Assembly: GCA_013374015.1 (NCBI GenBank)
Contig: BLLL01000001.1
Coordinates: 168,245-232,244, forward strand
Length of the DNA stretch: 64,000 nt
Reading direction: 5' to 3'
Source: Candidatus Desulfovibrio kirbyi
GTDB taxonomy: Bacteria; Desulfobacterota; Desulfovibrionia; Desulfovibrionales; Desulfovibrionaceae
The translations under genes and the position numbers were made by a program. Below are positions 56,341-64,000 of the stretch, one piece after another; within the stretch, counting starts at the first letter, position 1; every line of letters begins with the position of its first letter. Under the pieces are notes generated by a model, which saw nothing but the letters and a program-made list of their open reading frames with translations, had not been told where the DNA came from and ran no database searches.

Positions 56341-58188
56341 TTATTCCACTGTAACGCTTTTTGCCAGATTGCGCGGCTGGTCCACATCCTTGCCCAGATA
56401 GTCCGCCATTTCATAACTGAAAAGCTGGAGAGCGGGCAATGCCATAAAGGCGGATAAAGGCGCCGGCAGGGACGGAATGACCCAACGGTCATCCACAGTC
56501 AGGTCCAGTCCCTCGTTGGTCAGCGCGATGACCTTGCCCTGACGCGCCTGTACTTCCACAATATTGGATTTGACCTTGGGAAAAAGCGCGTCGTCCAGGG
56601 CAAGGGCAAAGGTGGGAAACAGTGTGTCAATCAGGGCAATAGGGCCGTGCTTCATTTCGCCTGCGGCATAGCCTTCGGCATGAATGTAGGAAAGTTCCTT
56701 GAGTTTGAGCGCGCCCTCCAGAGCCAGGGGGAAGCAGTGTCCGCGCCCGAGATAAAAAAAATTATTCGCGTCAGCGTATTTGCGGGAAAGCCCGCGCGCG
56801 TTTTCGTGCATCTCCGGCAAATGCGCGTCGAGCAGCGCCGGCAGCGATTCCAGCAGGGCGATCAGGAGACGCCGTTGCTCCGGGGCAAATGCCGCCGATG
56901 TCTGATCAATGTTGTCTGCCGGTTTGCGTTCACTCCAGTACAGCGCCATCAGCGCCAGCATGAGCATCTGGCTGCACATGGCTTTTGTGGAGGCCACGCT
57001 GATTTCCGGCCCGGCCTGGGTATACAGCGCCGCGGAAGCCTCCCGCGCAATGGACGATCCCACAACATTGCACAGCCCAAGAACCATCGCTCCCTGTTTG
57101 CGGGCTCTGCGCAGGGCGGCCAGCGTGTCGGCCGTTTCCCCGCTCTGGCTGATAACCAGCACCATGTCGTCCCTGTTCAGCAGGAGGCTTTCACGATAGC
57201 GAAATTCCGAGGCAATTTCAACCTGCGCAGGAATCCGCGCCCAATGTTCCAGCAAATGCCGTCCCCAAAGCCCTGAATGCCAGGATGTGCCGCACGCCAC
57301 AATGTGCAGTTTGCCCGGCACAGGCAGCGCGTCCAGCTCCGGCAGGAGCGCGTTTTCAGCGGTTAGGCGACCGGCAAGACCGTCGGCAAGCACGCGGGGC
57401 TGCTCAAAAATTTCCTTGAGCATAAAGTGCCGGTACCCGCCTTTTTGCGCGGCCTGCATGTCCCACAGAATGGTCTGCGGCTCATGGATTATCGGGCGTA
57501 AATCTTCAAGACGTAAAATTTCATATGATGTGGCGGTAGCGCGTACAATTTCGCCGTCTTCCAAAAAAATCACCTGTCTGGTGTAGGGCAGGAAGGCCGG
57601 AATGTCCGAGGCGACAAAATGTTCGCCGGCGCCCACGCCAAAAATCAGAGGGCAGGACAGGCGCGCTGCATAGATGGTTTCAGGTTCCTCACAGTGCATC
57701 AGGCAAACGGCATACGCGCCCCTGACTTCGCGTAGCGCGACCGCAAAAGCGCGTAGCAGGTCTTTTTCGCTTTTGCGGCGTTCGGCAATCAGATTGACAA
57801 GCGCCTCTGTGTCCGTTTCAGAATGAAACACATGCCCTTTTTCTGCAAGTTCTTTTTTTATTTCCTGATAATTTTCTATAATGCCGTTATGCACCAGAGC
57901 AATGGCGGCATCGTTTGAGCAGTGGGGGTGGGCGTTGCGCTCCGCCGGTATGCCGTGCGTGGCCCAGCGGGTATGACCCATTGCGCATGTTGCCGTAGCC
58001 ACAGGCTCCTGGGCCAGTTTTTCTTCCAGAGCGGCCAGTTTTCCTTTTGCGCGGACAATGCGCAACGCGCCCTGGCGCGCAAAGGCTGCGCCGGCTGAAT
58101 CGTAGCCGCGGTATTCCAGCCTGCGCAGACCCTCCATGACCACGGGCACGGCAGGCCTGTGCCCCGCATATCCTATAATGCCGCACAT
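56341..58188 (-). CDS. glmS: Glucosamine-fructose-6-phosphate aminotransferase
   Basis: GlmS makes glucosamine 6-phosphate from fructose 6-phosphate and glutamine. The 615-residue protein begins M-C-G-I-I-G-Y, exposing the Cys nucleophile of the glutaminase domain (to about 230). Two SIS isomerase domains follow: A-C-G-T-S-W-H-S near 303 with S-Q-S-G-E-T-A-D-T near 350, and G-R-G-H-C-F-P-L-A near 472. The C-terminus D-Q-P-R-N-L-A-K-S-V-T-V-E is typical. No glmS ribozyme was noticed. It lies 20 bp after the PpiD-like gene. Confidence 0.97.
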   Translation of the reverse strand: MCGIIGYAGHRPAVPVVMEGLRRLEYRGYDSAGAAFARQGALRIVRAKGKLAALEEKLAQEPVATATCAMGHTRWATHGIPAERNAHPHCSNDAAIALVHNGIIENYQEIKKELAEKGHVFHSETDTEALVNLIAERRKSEKDLLRAFAVALREVRGAYAVCLMHCEEPETIYAARLSCPLIFGVGAGEHFVASDIPAFLPYTRQVIFLEDGEIVRATATSYEILRLEDLRPIIHEPQTILWDMQAAQKGGYRHFMLKEIFEQPRVLADGLAGRLTAENALLPELDALPVPGKLHIVACGTSWHSGLWGRHLLEHWARIPAQVEIASEFRYRESLLLNRDDMVLVISQSGETADTLAALRRARKQGAMVLGLCNVVGSSIAREASAALYTQAGPEISVASTKAMCSQMLMLALMALYWSERKPADNIDQTSAAFAPEQRRLLIALLESLPALLDAHLPEMHENARGLSRKYADANNFFYLGRGHCFPLALEGALKLKELSYIHAEGYAAGEMKHGPIALIDTLFPTFALALDDALFPKVKSNIVEVQARQGKVIALTNEGLDLTVDDRWVIPSLPAPLSAFMALPALQLFSYEMADYLGKDVDQPRNLAKSVTVE

Positions 58189-58208
58189 AAATAACGTCTC
58201 CGGAAGTT

Positions 58209-59708
58209 TTACATATCAGCGCGATCCACAATGCCCTGATTAACCACTTCTATTTTTGCCCTGGCAAAGAGATTCTGGACAAAGAACTGAAAATATCCTT
58301 CTGTTCGTTCGCGCTCTACAATAGAAGTCATCAATCCTTGCAGGTTCTCCCATTCTTTCGGGTCAGGGGCAAGAACATTCTCCACCCTGCACAACAGGGC
58401 GCCGGGGCCGTCTTTTGCGCTGTTCACCGCAAATGCCGTCGGCAGCCATACGTTGGGCCTTGCCGCAAAAACAGCCTCGGCCAGTTCCGCATCAGGAGCA
58501 AAATCCGCCAACTGACCACCGCGTTCCATGGGGGGCGCGCTCACTATGCCCATGCTTTTTTTCCGTGCCGGCCGCAGCGGGGCAACCGGCATATCCAGCA
58601 GGTCGCCGCGGCGCGTGGCGGCGTTTGCCAGAGCGGCCGTGAGAGCCTTTTCCGCGGTCAGGGCTGTGACAATATCGTTTTTGACCGCTTCAAGCGATCT
58701 TGTGGCGGACGGTTCAACAGCGAGCAGTTTGCATACAAGATAGTTTTCACCGGATTCCAGCGCCACGTCCACGGGCGCGCCCGCGCCGACGGCAAACAGA
58801 GCTTGCGCTCCATCCGGCTTGAGGGTAAACTGCGCAACAAGTTCCTCCCGGGTCAGCAAGCCTGTCCGGGCGGTTTTCAAGGCAAAACGGGCGGCGTTTT
58901 CGTCCAGCGGCTTGCCGAGTATGTTGTCCTCCAGCAAAGCGTCCAGCACATCGCGCACTTTGTCGTCCGAATTTTTAAAGCCGGCCGGGTCAACGATCAC
59001 GTATTCCATAGCTACCTTGGGGGCAATGACAAAATCCTGTTTGCGGCTCTCATAATATGCCTGAATTTCCTCATTTGAGGGCATTTCTGAGGGGGTAAAT
59101 TTTGCGCTGAAGTTTTTTGCCGGTATAAAGAGGTAGTCCACCATACGTTTTTCACGCAGAAAATTGTAGCGGTGTTGCGCCTCCGAGGGGTCTGCCCATG
59201 CCGGAGCGACGACCATCGCATATATTTTTTGCCGCAGCAGGGTTTTGCGCAGGTTCTGCTCATAGGCGGCAAGGCTGATTCGCTGCGCTGCCAGCACCTG
59301 TTTGTAAGCCTCGGCGTCAAAGCGTCCGTTCGCGTCCTGAAAGGCTTTTTCCTGTTCAGCCAGTTGACGCAGTTCCAGGGCCGTTACGGTAATGCCGACA
59401 CGCGCCGCTTCCTGGGTGATGAGCGCCTGCATGACAAGCTCCTGTAAAACCTGGCGGCCAAGAAATTCGTTTTTGAGCTGTTCACGGGTGGTGCCCGGGG
59501 AATCGCGCAGGGTCTGTTCCTCGGCATTGCGGTATGCCTGCTCAAAATCCTGAACCAAAATAAGTTCATTGTTGACTTTGGCAACGGCATTCACGGTATT
59601 GCCGTCGTTAAACGTGCCCACGCCCCAGAATACAAAAACAAGAATGATGAGAAGAAACGCCAGCTTGACGCCGAAAGACTGCGCGTTGGAACGGATATAG
59701 GTAAGCAT
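58209..59708 (-). CDS. PpiD/SurA-like periplasmic chaperone lacking an evident PPIase domain
   Basis: The 499-residue protein has one N-terminal membrane anchor at about residues 12-33 and the SurA-N/PpiD-N chaperone region (V-N-N-E-L-I-L-V-Q-D-F-E near 45; Q-V-L-Q-E-L-V-M-Q-A-L near 88). PpiD relatives in this group are usually around 600 or more residues and contain a parvulin domain of about 100 residues in the middle. Here, after the V-D-P-A-G-F strand, the sequence passes directly to C-terminal material, with no H-I-L-V-like parvulin pattern visible. It probably still acts as a membrane-tethered chaperone for exported proteins. Confidence 0.8.
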   Translation of the reverse strand: MLTYIRSNAQSFGVKLAFLLIILVFVFWGVGTFNDGNTVNAVAKVNNELILVQDFEQAYRNAEEQTLRDSPGTTREQLKNEFLGRQVLQELVMQALITQEAARVGITVTALELRQLAEQEKAFQDANGRFDAEAYKQVLAAQRISLAAYEQNLRKTLLRQKIYAMVVAPAWADPSEAQHRYNFLREKRMVDYLFIPAKNFSAKFTPSEMPSNEEIQAYYESRKQDFVIAPKVAMEYVIVDPAGFKNSDDKVRDVLDALLEDNILGKPLDENAARFALKTARTGLLTREELVAQFTLKPDGAQALFAVGAGAPVDVALESGENYLVCKLLAVEPSATRSLEAVKNDIVTALTAEKALTAALANAATRRGDLLDMPVAPLRPARKKSMGIVSAPPMERGGQLADFAPDAELAEAVFAARPNVWLPTAFAVNSAKDGPGALLCRVENVLAPDPKEWENLQGLMTSIVERERTEGYFQFFVQNLFARAKIEVVNQGIVDRADM

Positions 59709-60066
59709 GCGGACTCCAGAATACGGATCGTGATACGGGTTATCGCCTTAAACGCTTCATTTTTTATATACACGCTTGCGCGGAAGTTCAAGGCAGGAAG
59801 CGCGGCAATTTTTTCCCTTCGTCTTAATAACCACACCGGCCTGAACAATTTTTCCAGATCGCGTCTGTTCAGGCAGTTATCGTTGCTGCCCTCCGGTGAG
59901 TAAGAAGGTAGCAAAAAATTAAAACATTGTCGTTGCGAACGTGAAACTCCCCATTGCCAAAGTCAATATATGAAGAGTTGCAATATATTGAAATAATTTG
60001 ACAGTTAAAATCAGGCCGTCAATAGAATGATTTTATGATATACTTTCTCCAAGTCAATGAGGGAGT
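59709..60066. other. Intergenic region at the edge of the accessory segment
   Basis: No gene is seen. The stretch becomes AT-rich after about 59920. An eight-base inverted repeat with an eleven-base loop lies at about 59964-59990, and a TTGACA at 59998-60003 has no -10 at proper spacing. It may include the end of a decayed insertion sequence, but no terminal repeat partner was found. Confidence 0.35.
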
Positions 60067-60350
60067 ATGACTGAATGTCAAAAATGCGGGTCGGTCAAGA
60101 ACGGTTGCCATCTCGGGAGGCAAAGACATCGTTGCAAAGATTGTGGTTTTCAATTCACGCGCGCCACACCAAAAGGGCGTCCGGCGAGTGAAAAAGTTAC
60201 TGCTTATTTTTTTGCGCTTTCACTTTTTTTCGTATTTTGGCCTTGTGTATGGGGAAGAGATGTGTAAAAATATGGCGATGCGGCGGCGATGTTAACCAGG
60301 GGCAACTCGCTTGGATTTTACACGAATAGACAAACTTGGCGGCAAGGTGA
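60067..60350 (+). pseudogene. IS1-like transposase (InsA-type) remnant
   Basis: The frame from 60067 encodes a zinc ribbon (C-Q-K-C-G-S, then C-K-D-C-G-F-Q-F-T) followed by K-G-R-P-A-S-E-K, the N-terminal pattern of IS1-related transposases. After about 55 codons the frame breaks in a T-rich run; a shift there gives a further L-C-M-G-K-R-C stretch before another stop near 60330. No DDE catalytic part is found. It is a fragment, and it marks past insertion next to the adhesin locus. Confidence 0.7.
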
Positions 60351-60671
<321 letters not shown>

Positions 60672-63600
60672 ATGTCTGTTCGCCCGCAGTTCACTTTTTG
60701 CCGGTTTTTGTCGTTGCTTGTCCTGGCCTTTGTATGCTGCTGGACCAGCGCGGTTTACGCCGCTTCAGAATTTGGTCATTCTAATGTAATTGTTGGTACA
60801 GGTGATGCTGCATCAGCAGACGGAAGCATTACCAGGTCAGCTTTTATTCTGGAAGGTGACGTTTGGGGAGGTTATTCGCAAGTTCTCAGAGGAGCAGGTA
60901 ATGCTACAACTACAGGGGCATCTGTTACCTTAACGGGTGAATCTGTAATAACGGGTGACGTATTTGGTGGTTCTGCTCAGGTAGTCGGGCATGGGGCAAT
61001 AACAGGCGACGCTACCCCGTCTATAGGTAATGCTGCATCAACAGGTGATGTTACTTTAAGCAACTCTACAGTAACTGGTGATACCTACGGTTCATATGCA
61101 ATTACTATTAAAGGTAATGCTATATCAACAGGTACGGTAACTGCTACTGATAGCAACGCAGGTGATGTTTCTGGTGCTATTTCAGATATCAGGTTTACGG
61201 GTACTCATGATACGAGTGACCTTATGACTGCATCAGCAACAGGGATAATTACTTTAGATAGGGTTGTAGTATCAGGCAGTAAGCTTGATGGTAGTAGAGC
61301 ATATGGCGGTGATATCAATACTGCGAATGGCACTGTTACAATAACTGATTCTACTATAAGCGCAACAATCAACGGCGCATATGCTTATCTTGATAGTGGT
61401 GAGGGTACAACTAACGCAGCGGGAACACTTTCTTTAGAAGGCAGCAGTGTAACAGATTCTGTTTATGGCGGTAAATCCTACATTTTTGATACTGGAAAGG
61501 GTGACGCTACAGCTTCAGGTTCTGTCAGTCTGTCCGGCGGTAGTAGCGCGGATGGGGATGTTTATGGCGCCTATGCAGATACTCTTGATGGCAATGCCAC
61601 AGCCTTTAACTCTACTGTCACCCTGTTGTCCGGTAGTACGATAACCGGCGATATCTACGGCGGCTATGCAATCACAGACACCGGCAACGCCATATCCTCA
61701 GGCTCTGTCAGTCTGTCCGGCAGTAGCGCGGAGGGTGATGTTTATGGCGCCTATGCAAAACCTGCTGACGGCAATGCTACAGCTTCAGGTTCTGTCACTT
61801 TATCCGATAGTAACATAGGAAAACGAGTTTTCGGTGGTTTGGCAGAGACTACTACAGGAAATGCTACAGCTACTGGAAATAGTGTTGTTATCAGTGATAG
61901 TAACATAGGAGGTGCTGTTAGCAGTGGTTGGACAGAGACTACTACAGGAAATGCTACAGCTATTGGAAATAGTGTTGTTATCAGTGATAGTAATGTAGTA
62001 AATTTTATCATTGGGGGGTCTGCTCAAGTCTATGACAATGGTAATGCCTTTGTTACTGATTCAACTCTTACTATATCAGGTTCTACGATCGGTGCTGTTT
62101 ATTGTGGTTGGGCAGATACTTTTGACGGCACAGCCACAGCCAATAACAACCAGGTGACCATCAGCGGCAGTACCGTGAGCGGCCGCGTCCATAGCGGTTT
62201 TATCAGCAGCAGCGGCACAGCCACAGCCACAGCCGATAGCAACCAGGTGACCATCAGCGACAGTACCGTGAGCGGCTACGTCTATGGCGGTTATATCAGA
62301 GGCGGCACCGGCACAGCCGATAGCAACCAGGTGACCATCAGCGACAGTAGTACCGTGAGCGGCAGCGTCTTGGGCGGTTTTATCAGCAGAGGCGGCACAG
62401 CCAATAACAACAAGGTGACCATCAGCAACAGTACCGTGAGCCGCTACGTCGCGGGCGGTTATATCAACACCGGCAGCGGCACAGTCGATAGCAACCAGGT
62501 GACCATCAGCGACAGTACCGTGAGCGGCCACGTCATGGGCGGTTTTATCGCCCTCAGCGGTAGCGGCACAGGCACAGCCAATAGCAACCAGGTGACCATC
62601 AGCGACAGTACCGTGAGCGGCAACGTCGCGGGCGGTTATCTCAGAGGCGGCACCGGCAGCACAGCCATTTACAATACCGTCACCCTGCGCGGCGCGGTAA
62701 ACTTCAACTCTGCCGGGAGCAGTGAACTCTACGGCGGTTACAACGAAGTTACCGGCAGCGGAGTTACCGGCAATGACATCTTCACCGGCAACACGCTGTA
62801 CGTTGACAACTACACGGGCAACGTCGGGGGCGCCGGCACAGCTACACTCGCCAAAATCGCCAACTTTGAATTTTTTAACTTCACTATTCCGACTTCTGTC
62901 AAGGATGGAGATACAATAATAAAGACAACTACTTTGGTTCTCGGAGACGGGACAAACGCCAGTCAGGTAGGGAGTATTCAATATTCAGGCGCTTCTGCTC
63001 CAGGTTTGAAAGAAGGAGAAGTTATTATTCTGATTGAAAGTGAGAGTGCTTTGAATTCTCTTGGCTCTCCTGCTGTGTCAGGTGTTGACTTCAAAAGTAC
63101 CGAGGTAGTAGTAGCTAAATGGGGTTCGCTGTTTGAGCAGATATTGGTGTCAGCATTGGAAGACAACAAAATTATTGTTACTGCAGGGGATGATGGTAGA
63201 GATCTGGAGCCACCGGTTCCCAGCACTGATCCTGAACCGGTGAAGCCCAAGGTGGCTTCTGATGTCACAGCAGAGAAGAGCTACGGTATCGGTTACATGG
63301 TGCAACATGCAGAAAATGAAGATGCCATACATGCAGACGGTTCTGTTACGTTGGCAGATGGCAGCACAACACCTGGCGATGTATATGGAGGTTATGCCCA
63401 GACGGATACAGGTAAGGCCACCACTACTGATGGCTCAGTTAAATTGGAAAATGGCAGCAAGGTAACTAACGACGTATATGGTGGTTCTGCACAAGTACAA
63501 GCTGCAGGTGATGCTGCATCTACAAGTTCTGTTACTATAAAAGATAAGAGTTCAGTAACTGGTGATGTTTATGGTTCTTTTGCGTTTACTCTAAGAGGGA

Positions 63601-64000
63601 AAGCTACAGCGACGGGTACAGTAACTGTAATTAACAGTAAAGTTGATTCAGTCTATGGTGCTGTTGCAGAGTCCAACTCTACAAGTATCGCTACCGGCAA
63701 AGTAACTATTAGTGACAGTTCAGTAGCCAGTGATGTTTATGGCGGTTATGCAGATACTCTTGCCGGCACAGCCACAGCCGATAACAACCAGGTGACCATC
63801 AGCGACAGTACCTTGAGCGGCAAGGTCTATGGCGGATATATCTTCAGCGACACCGGCAGCGGCACAACCAACGACAATACCGTCACCCTGCGCGGCGCAG
63901 TAAACTTCACCGGGACCAGAGAACTCTACGGCGGTTACAGCGAAGTTACCGGCAAAGACGTCTTCACCGGCAACACGCTGAACGTTGACAACTACACCGG
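60672..64000 (+). CDS. Giant secreted repeat protein, probable adhesin or autotransporter passenger (3' end outside window)
   Basis: A continuous frame of at least 1109 codons runs from ATG 60672 past the window end without a stop. An AAGGA ribosome binding site lies six bases before the ATG. A signal peptide ends near residue 30 (A-V-Y-A then A-S). The rest is rich in Gly, Ser, Thr, Ala, Asp and Asn, with about 26 degenerate repeats of roughly 30-50 residues. Each has a V-T-I-S-D-S-x-V-x-G core and ends near V-Y-G-G-Y-A. Near residue 850 a linker rich in Pro and Glu (P-P-V-P-S-T-D-P-E-P-V-K-P) separates two repeat regions. The pattern suggests a beta-helix passenger. A C-terminal beta-barrel would make it an autotransporter, but that part is not visible. 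I do not recognise a named family. Confidence 0.85.
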   Translation, partial: MSVRPQFTFCRFLSLLVLAFVCCWTSAVYAASEFGHSNVIVGTGDAASADGSITRSAFILEGDVWGGYSQVLRGAGNATTTGASVTLTGESVITGDVFGGSAQVVGHGAITGDATPSIGNAASTGDVTLSNSTVTGDTYGSYAITIKGNAISTGTVTATDSNAGDVSGAISDIRFTGTHDTSDLMTASATGIITLDRVVVSGSKLDGSRAYGGDINTANGTVTITDSTISATINGAYAYLDSGEGTTNAAGTLSLEGSSVTDSVYGGKSYIFDTGKGDATASGSVSLSGGSSADGDVYGAYADTLDGNATAFNSTVTLLSGSTITGDIYGGYAITDTGNAISSGSVSLSGSSAEGDVYGAYAKPADGNATASGSVTLSDSNIGKRVFGGLAETTTGNATATGNSVVISDSNIGGAVSSGWTETTTGNATAIGNSVVISDSNVVNFIIGGSAQVYDNGNAFVTDSTLTISGSTIGAVYCGWADTFDGTATANNNQVTISGSTVSGRVHSGFISSSGTATATADSNQVTISDSTVSGYVYGGYIRGGTGTADSNQVTISDSSTVSGSVLGGFISRGGTANNNKVTISNSTVSRYVAGGYINTGSGTVDSNQVTISDSTVSGHVMGGFIALSGSGTGTANSNQVTISDSTVSGNVAGGYLRGGTGSTAIYNTVTLRGAVNFNSAGSSELYGGYNEVTGSGVTGNDIFTGNTLYVDNYTGNVGGAGTATLAKIANFEFFNFTIPTSVKDGDTIIKTTTLVLGDGTNASQVGSIQYSGASAPGLKEGEVIILIESESALNSLGSPAVSGVDFKSTEVVVAKWGSLFEQILVSALEDNKIIVTAGDDGRDLEPPVPSTDPEPVKPKVASDVTAEKSYGIGYMVQHAENEDAIHADGSVTLADGSTTPGDVYGGYAQTDTGKATTTDGSVKLENGSKVTNDVYGGSAQVQAAGDAASTSSVTIKDKSSVTGDVYGSFAFTLRGKATATGTVTVINSKVDSVYGAVAESNSTSIATGKVTISDSSVASDVYGGYADTLAGTATADNNQVTISDSTLSGKVYGGYIFSDTGSGTTNDNTVTLRGAVNFTGTRELYGGYSEVTGKDVFTGNTLNVDNYT
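62151..62660 (+). repeat. Homogenised in-frame tandem repeat inside the adhesin gene
   Basis: Six copies of a 32-base core that encodes Q-V-T-I-S-D-S-T-V-S-G start at 62151, 62244, 62328, 62412, 62496 and 62589. Spacings of 93, 84, 84, 84 and 93 bp are all multiples of three. A seventh copy lies at 63789. The block is more GC-rich than the flanking parts of the same gene, and copies are nearly identical at DNA level, pointing to recent duplication or gene conversion. Confidence 0.9.
62672..62850 (+). repeat. Large direct repeat within the adhesin gene, first copy (second copy starts at 63876)
   Basis: The segment encoding N-T-V-T-L-R-G-A-V-N-F through E-L-Y-G-G-Y and F-T-G-N-T-L to V-D-N-Y-T-G recurs from 63876 to the window end. 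The offset is 1204 bp at DNA level (in-frame after small indels). The two copies close the two repeat regions of the protein, so the gene appears to contain a duplicated larger module. Confidence 0.85.

Noticed and set aside
58189..58208. glmS ribozyme upstream of glmS
   Set aside because: Only 20 bp separate it from the upstream gene, too short for the ribozyme.
62151..62660. Regularly spaced repeats resembling a CRISPR array
   Set aside because: Spacings are multiples of three, the frame stays open, and the intervening sequences encode the same protein pattern; no cas genes are present.
62076..62981. A 301-codon minus-strand open frame rich in V-A-A-H-G-T-V-A-D-G repeats
   Set aside because: It is the antisense reading of the in-frame tandem repeats of the adhesin gene, with no ribosome binding site or signal sequence.

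Overview
The window reads as a chromosomal segment of a sulfate-reducing Desulfovibrionaceae bacterium (Desulfovibrio-like). The basis is protein resemblance and gene order recalled from that family: an F1Fo-ATPase operon with paired b subunits and no a or c subunit genes, psd-pssA followed by leuACDB, sigma-32 divergent from a short MetH, an AICAR transformylase without its cyclohydrolase domain, and a futalosine-route menaquinone gene. Most of the window is dense housekeeping sequence. Scattered decay (a frameshifted atpH, a broken PHP gene, a truncated zinc-ribbon gene, an IS remnant, a PpiD-like protein without an evident parvulin domain) would fit a host-restricted symbiont undergoing genome erosion, such as the termite-gut relatives of Desulfovibrio. 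That assignment is inference; no rRNA is present to test it.

Layout. 1-1.2 kb: end of secD, then secF (+). 1.2-9 kb (-): the ATP synthase operon atpF'-F-H-A-G-D-C behind a near-consensus promoter, then lepA. 9.1-15.3 kb (-): pyrH-frr-uppS-cdsA-dxr-rseP-tsaB, joining UMP synthesis, ribosome recycling, isoprenoid and lipid precursors and envelope stress. 15.6-19.4 kb (-): a three-gene operon (neuB, LIC12162-like protein, Sel1-repeat protein) that probably makes or attaches a nonulosonic acid on the surface. 19.6-21.5 kb: PHP pseudogene, Trm112-like protein, DUF457-like membrane protein. 21.8-31.5 kb (+): psd, pssA, leuACDB, AICAR transformylase, CbiA-like amidase, aroE. 31.5-39.1 kb (-): rpoH, two lipoproteins, rpiB, cysS, an M48 protease and hslV. 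39.2-49.8 kb (+): metH, TlpA-like thioredoxin, GNAT, zinc-ribbon remnant, ubiE/menG, nucleotide-sugar dehydrogenase, mqnB, polyprenyl synthase, purL. 50-55 kb (+): a CbpA-type DnaJ, clpB, glmU. 55-59.7 kb (-): PpiD-like protein, glmS, a PaaK-like ligase.

59.7-64 kb is different. It is more AT-rich in places and holds a transposase remnant, a 28-unit CA dinucleotide tract, and the start of a very large open frame (60672 to beyond 64000, at least 1109 codons). That frame has a signal peptide and about 26 degenerate repeats of roughly 30-50 residues, each ending near a V-Y-G-G-Y-A core. It looks like the passenger of a secreted or autotransported adhesin. The CA tract lies 83 bp upstream of its start codon and is a strong candidate for a phase-variation switch. 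This locus is the most unusual part of the window.

No tRNA, rRNA or CRISPR array was recognised.
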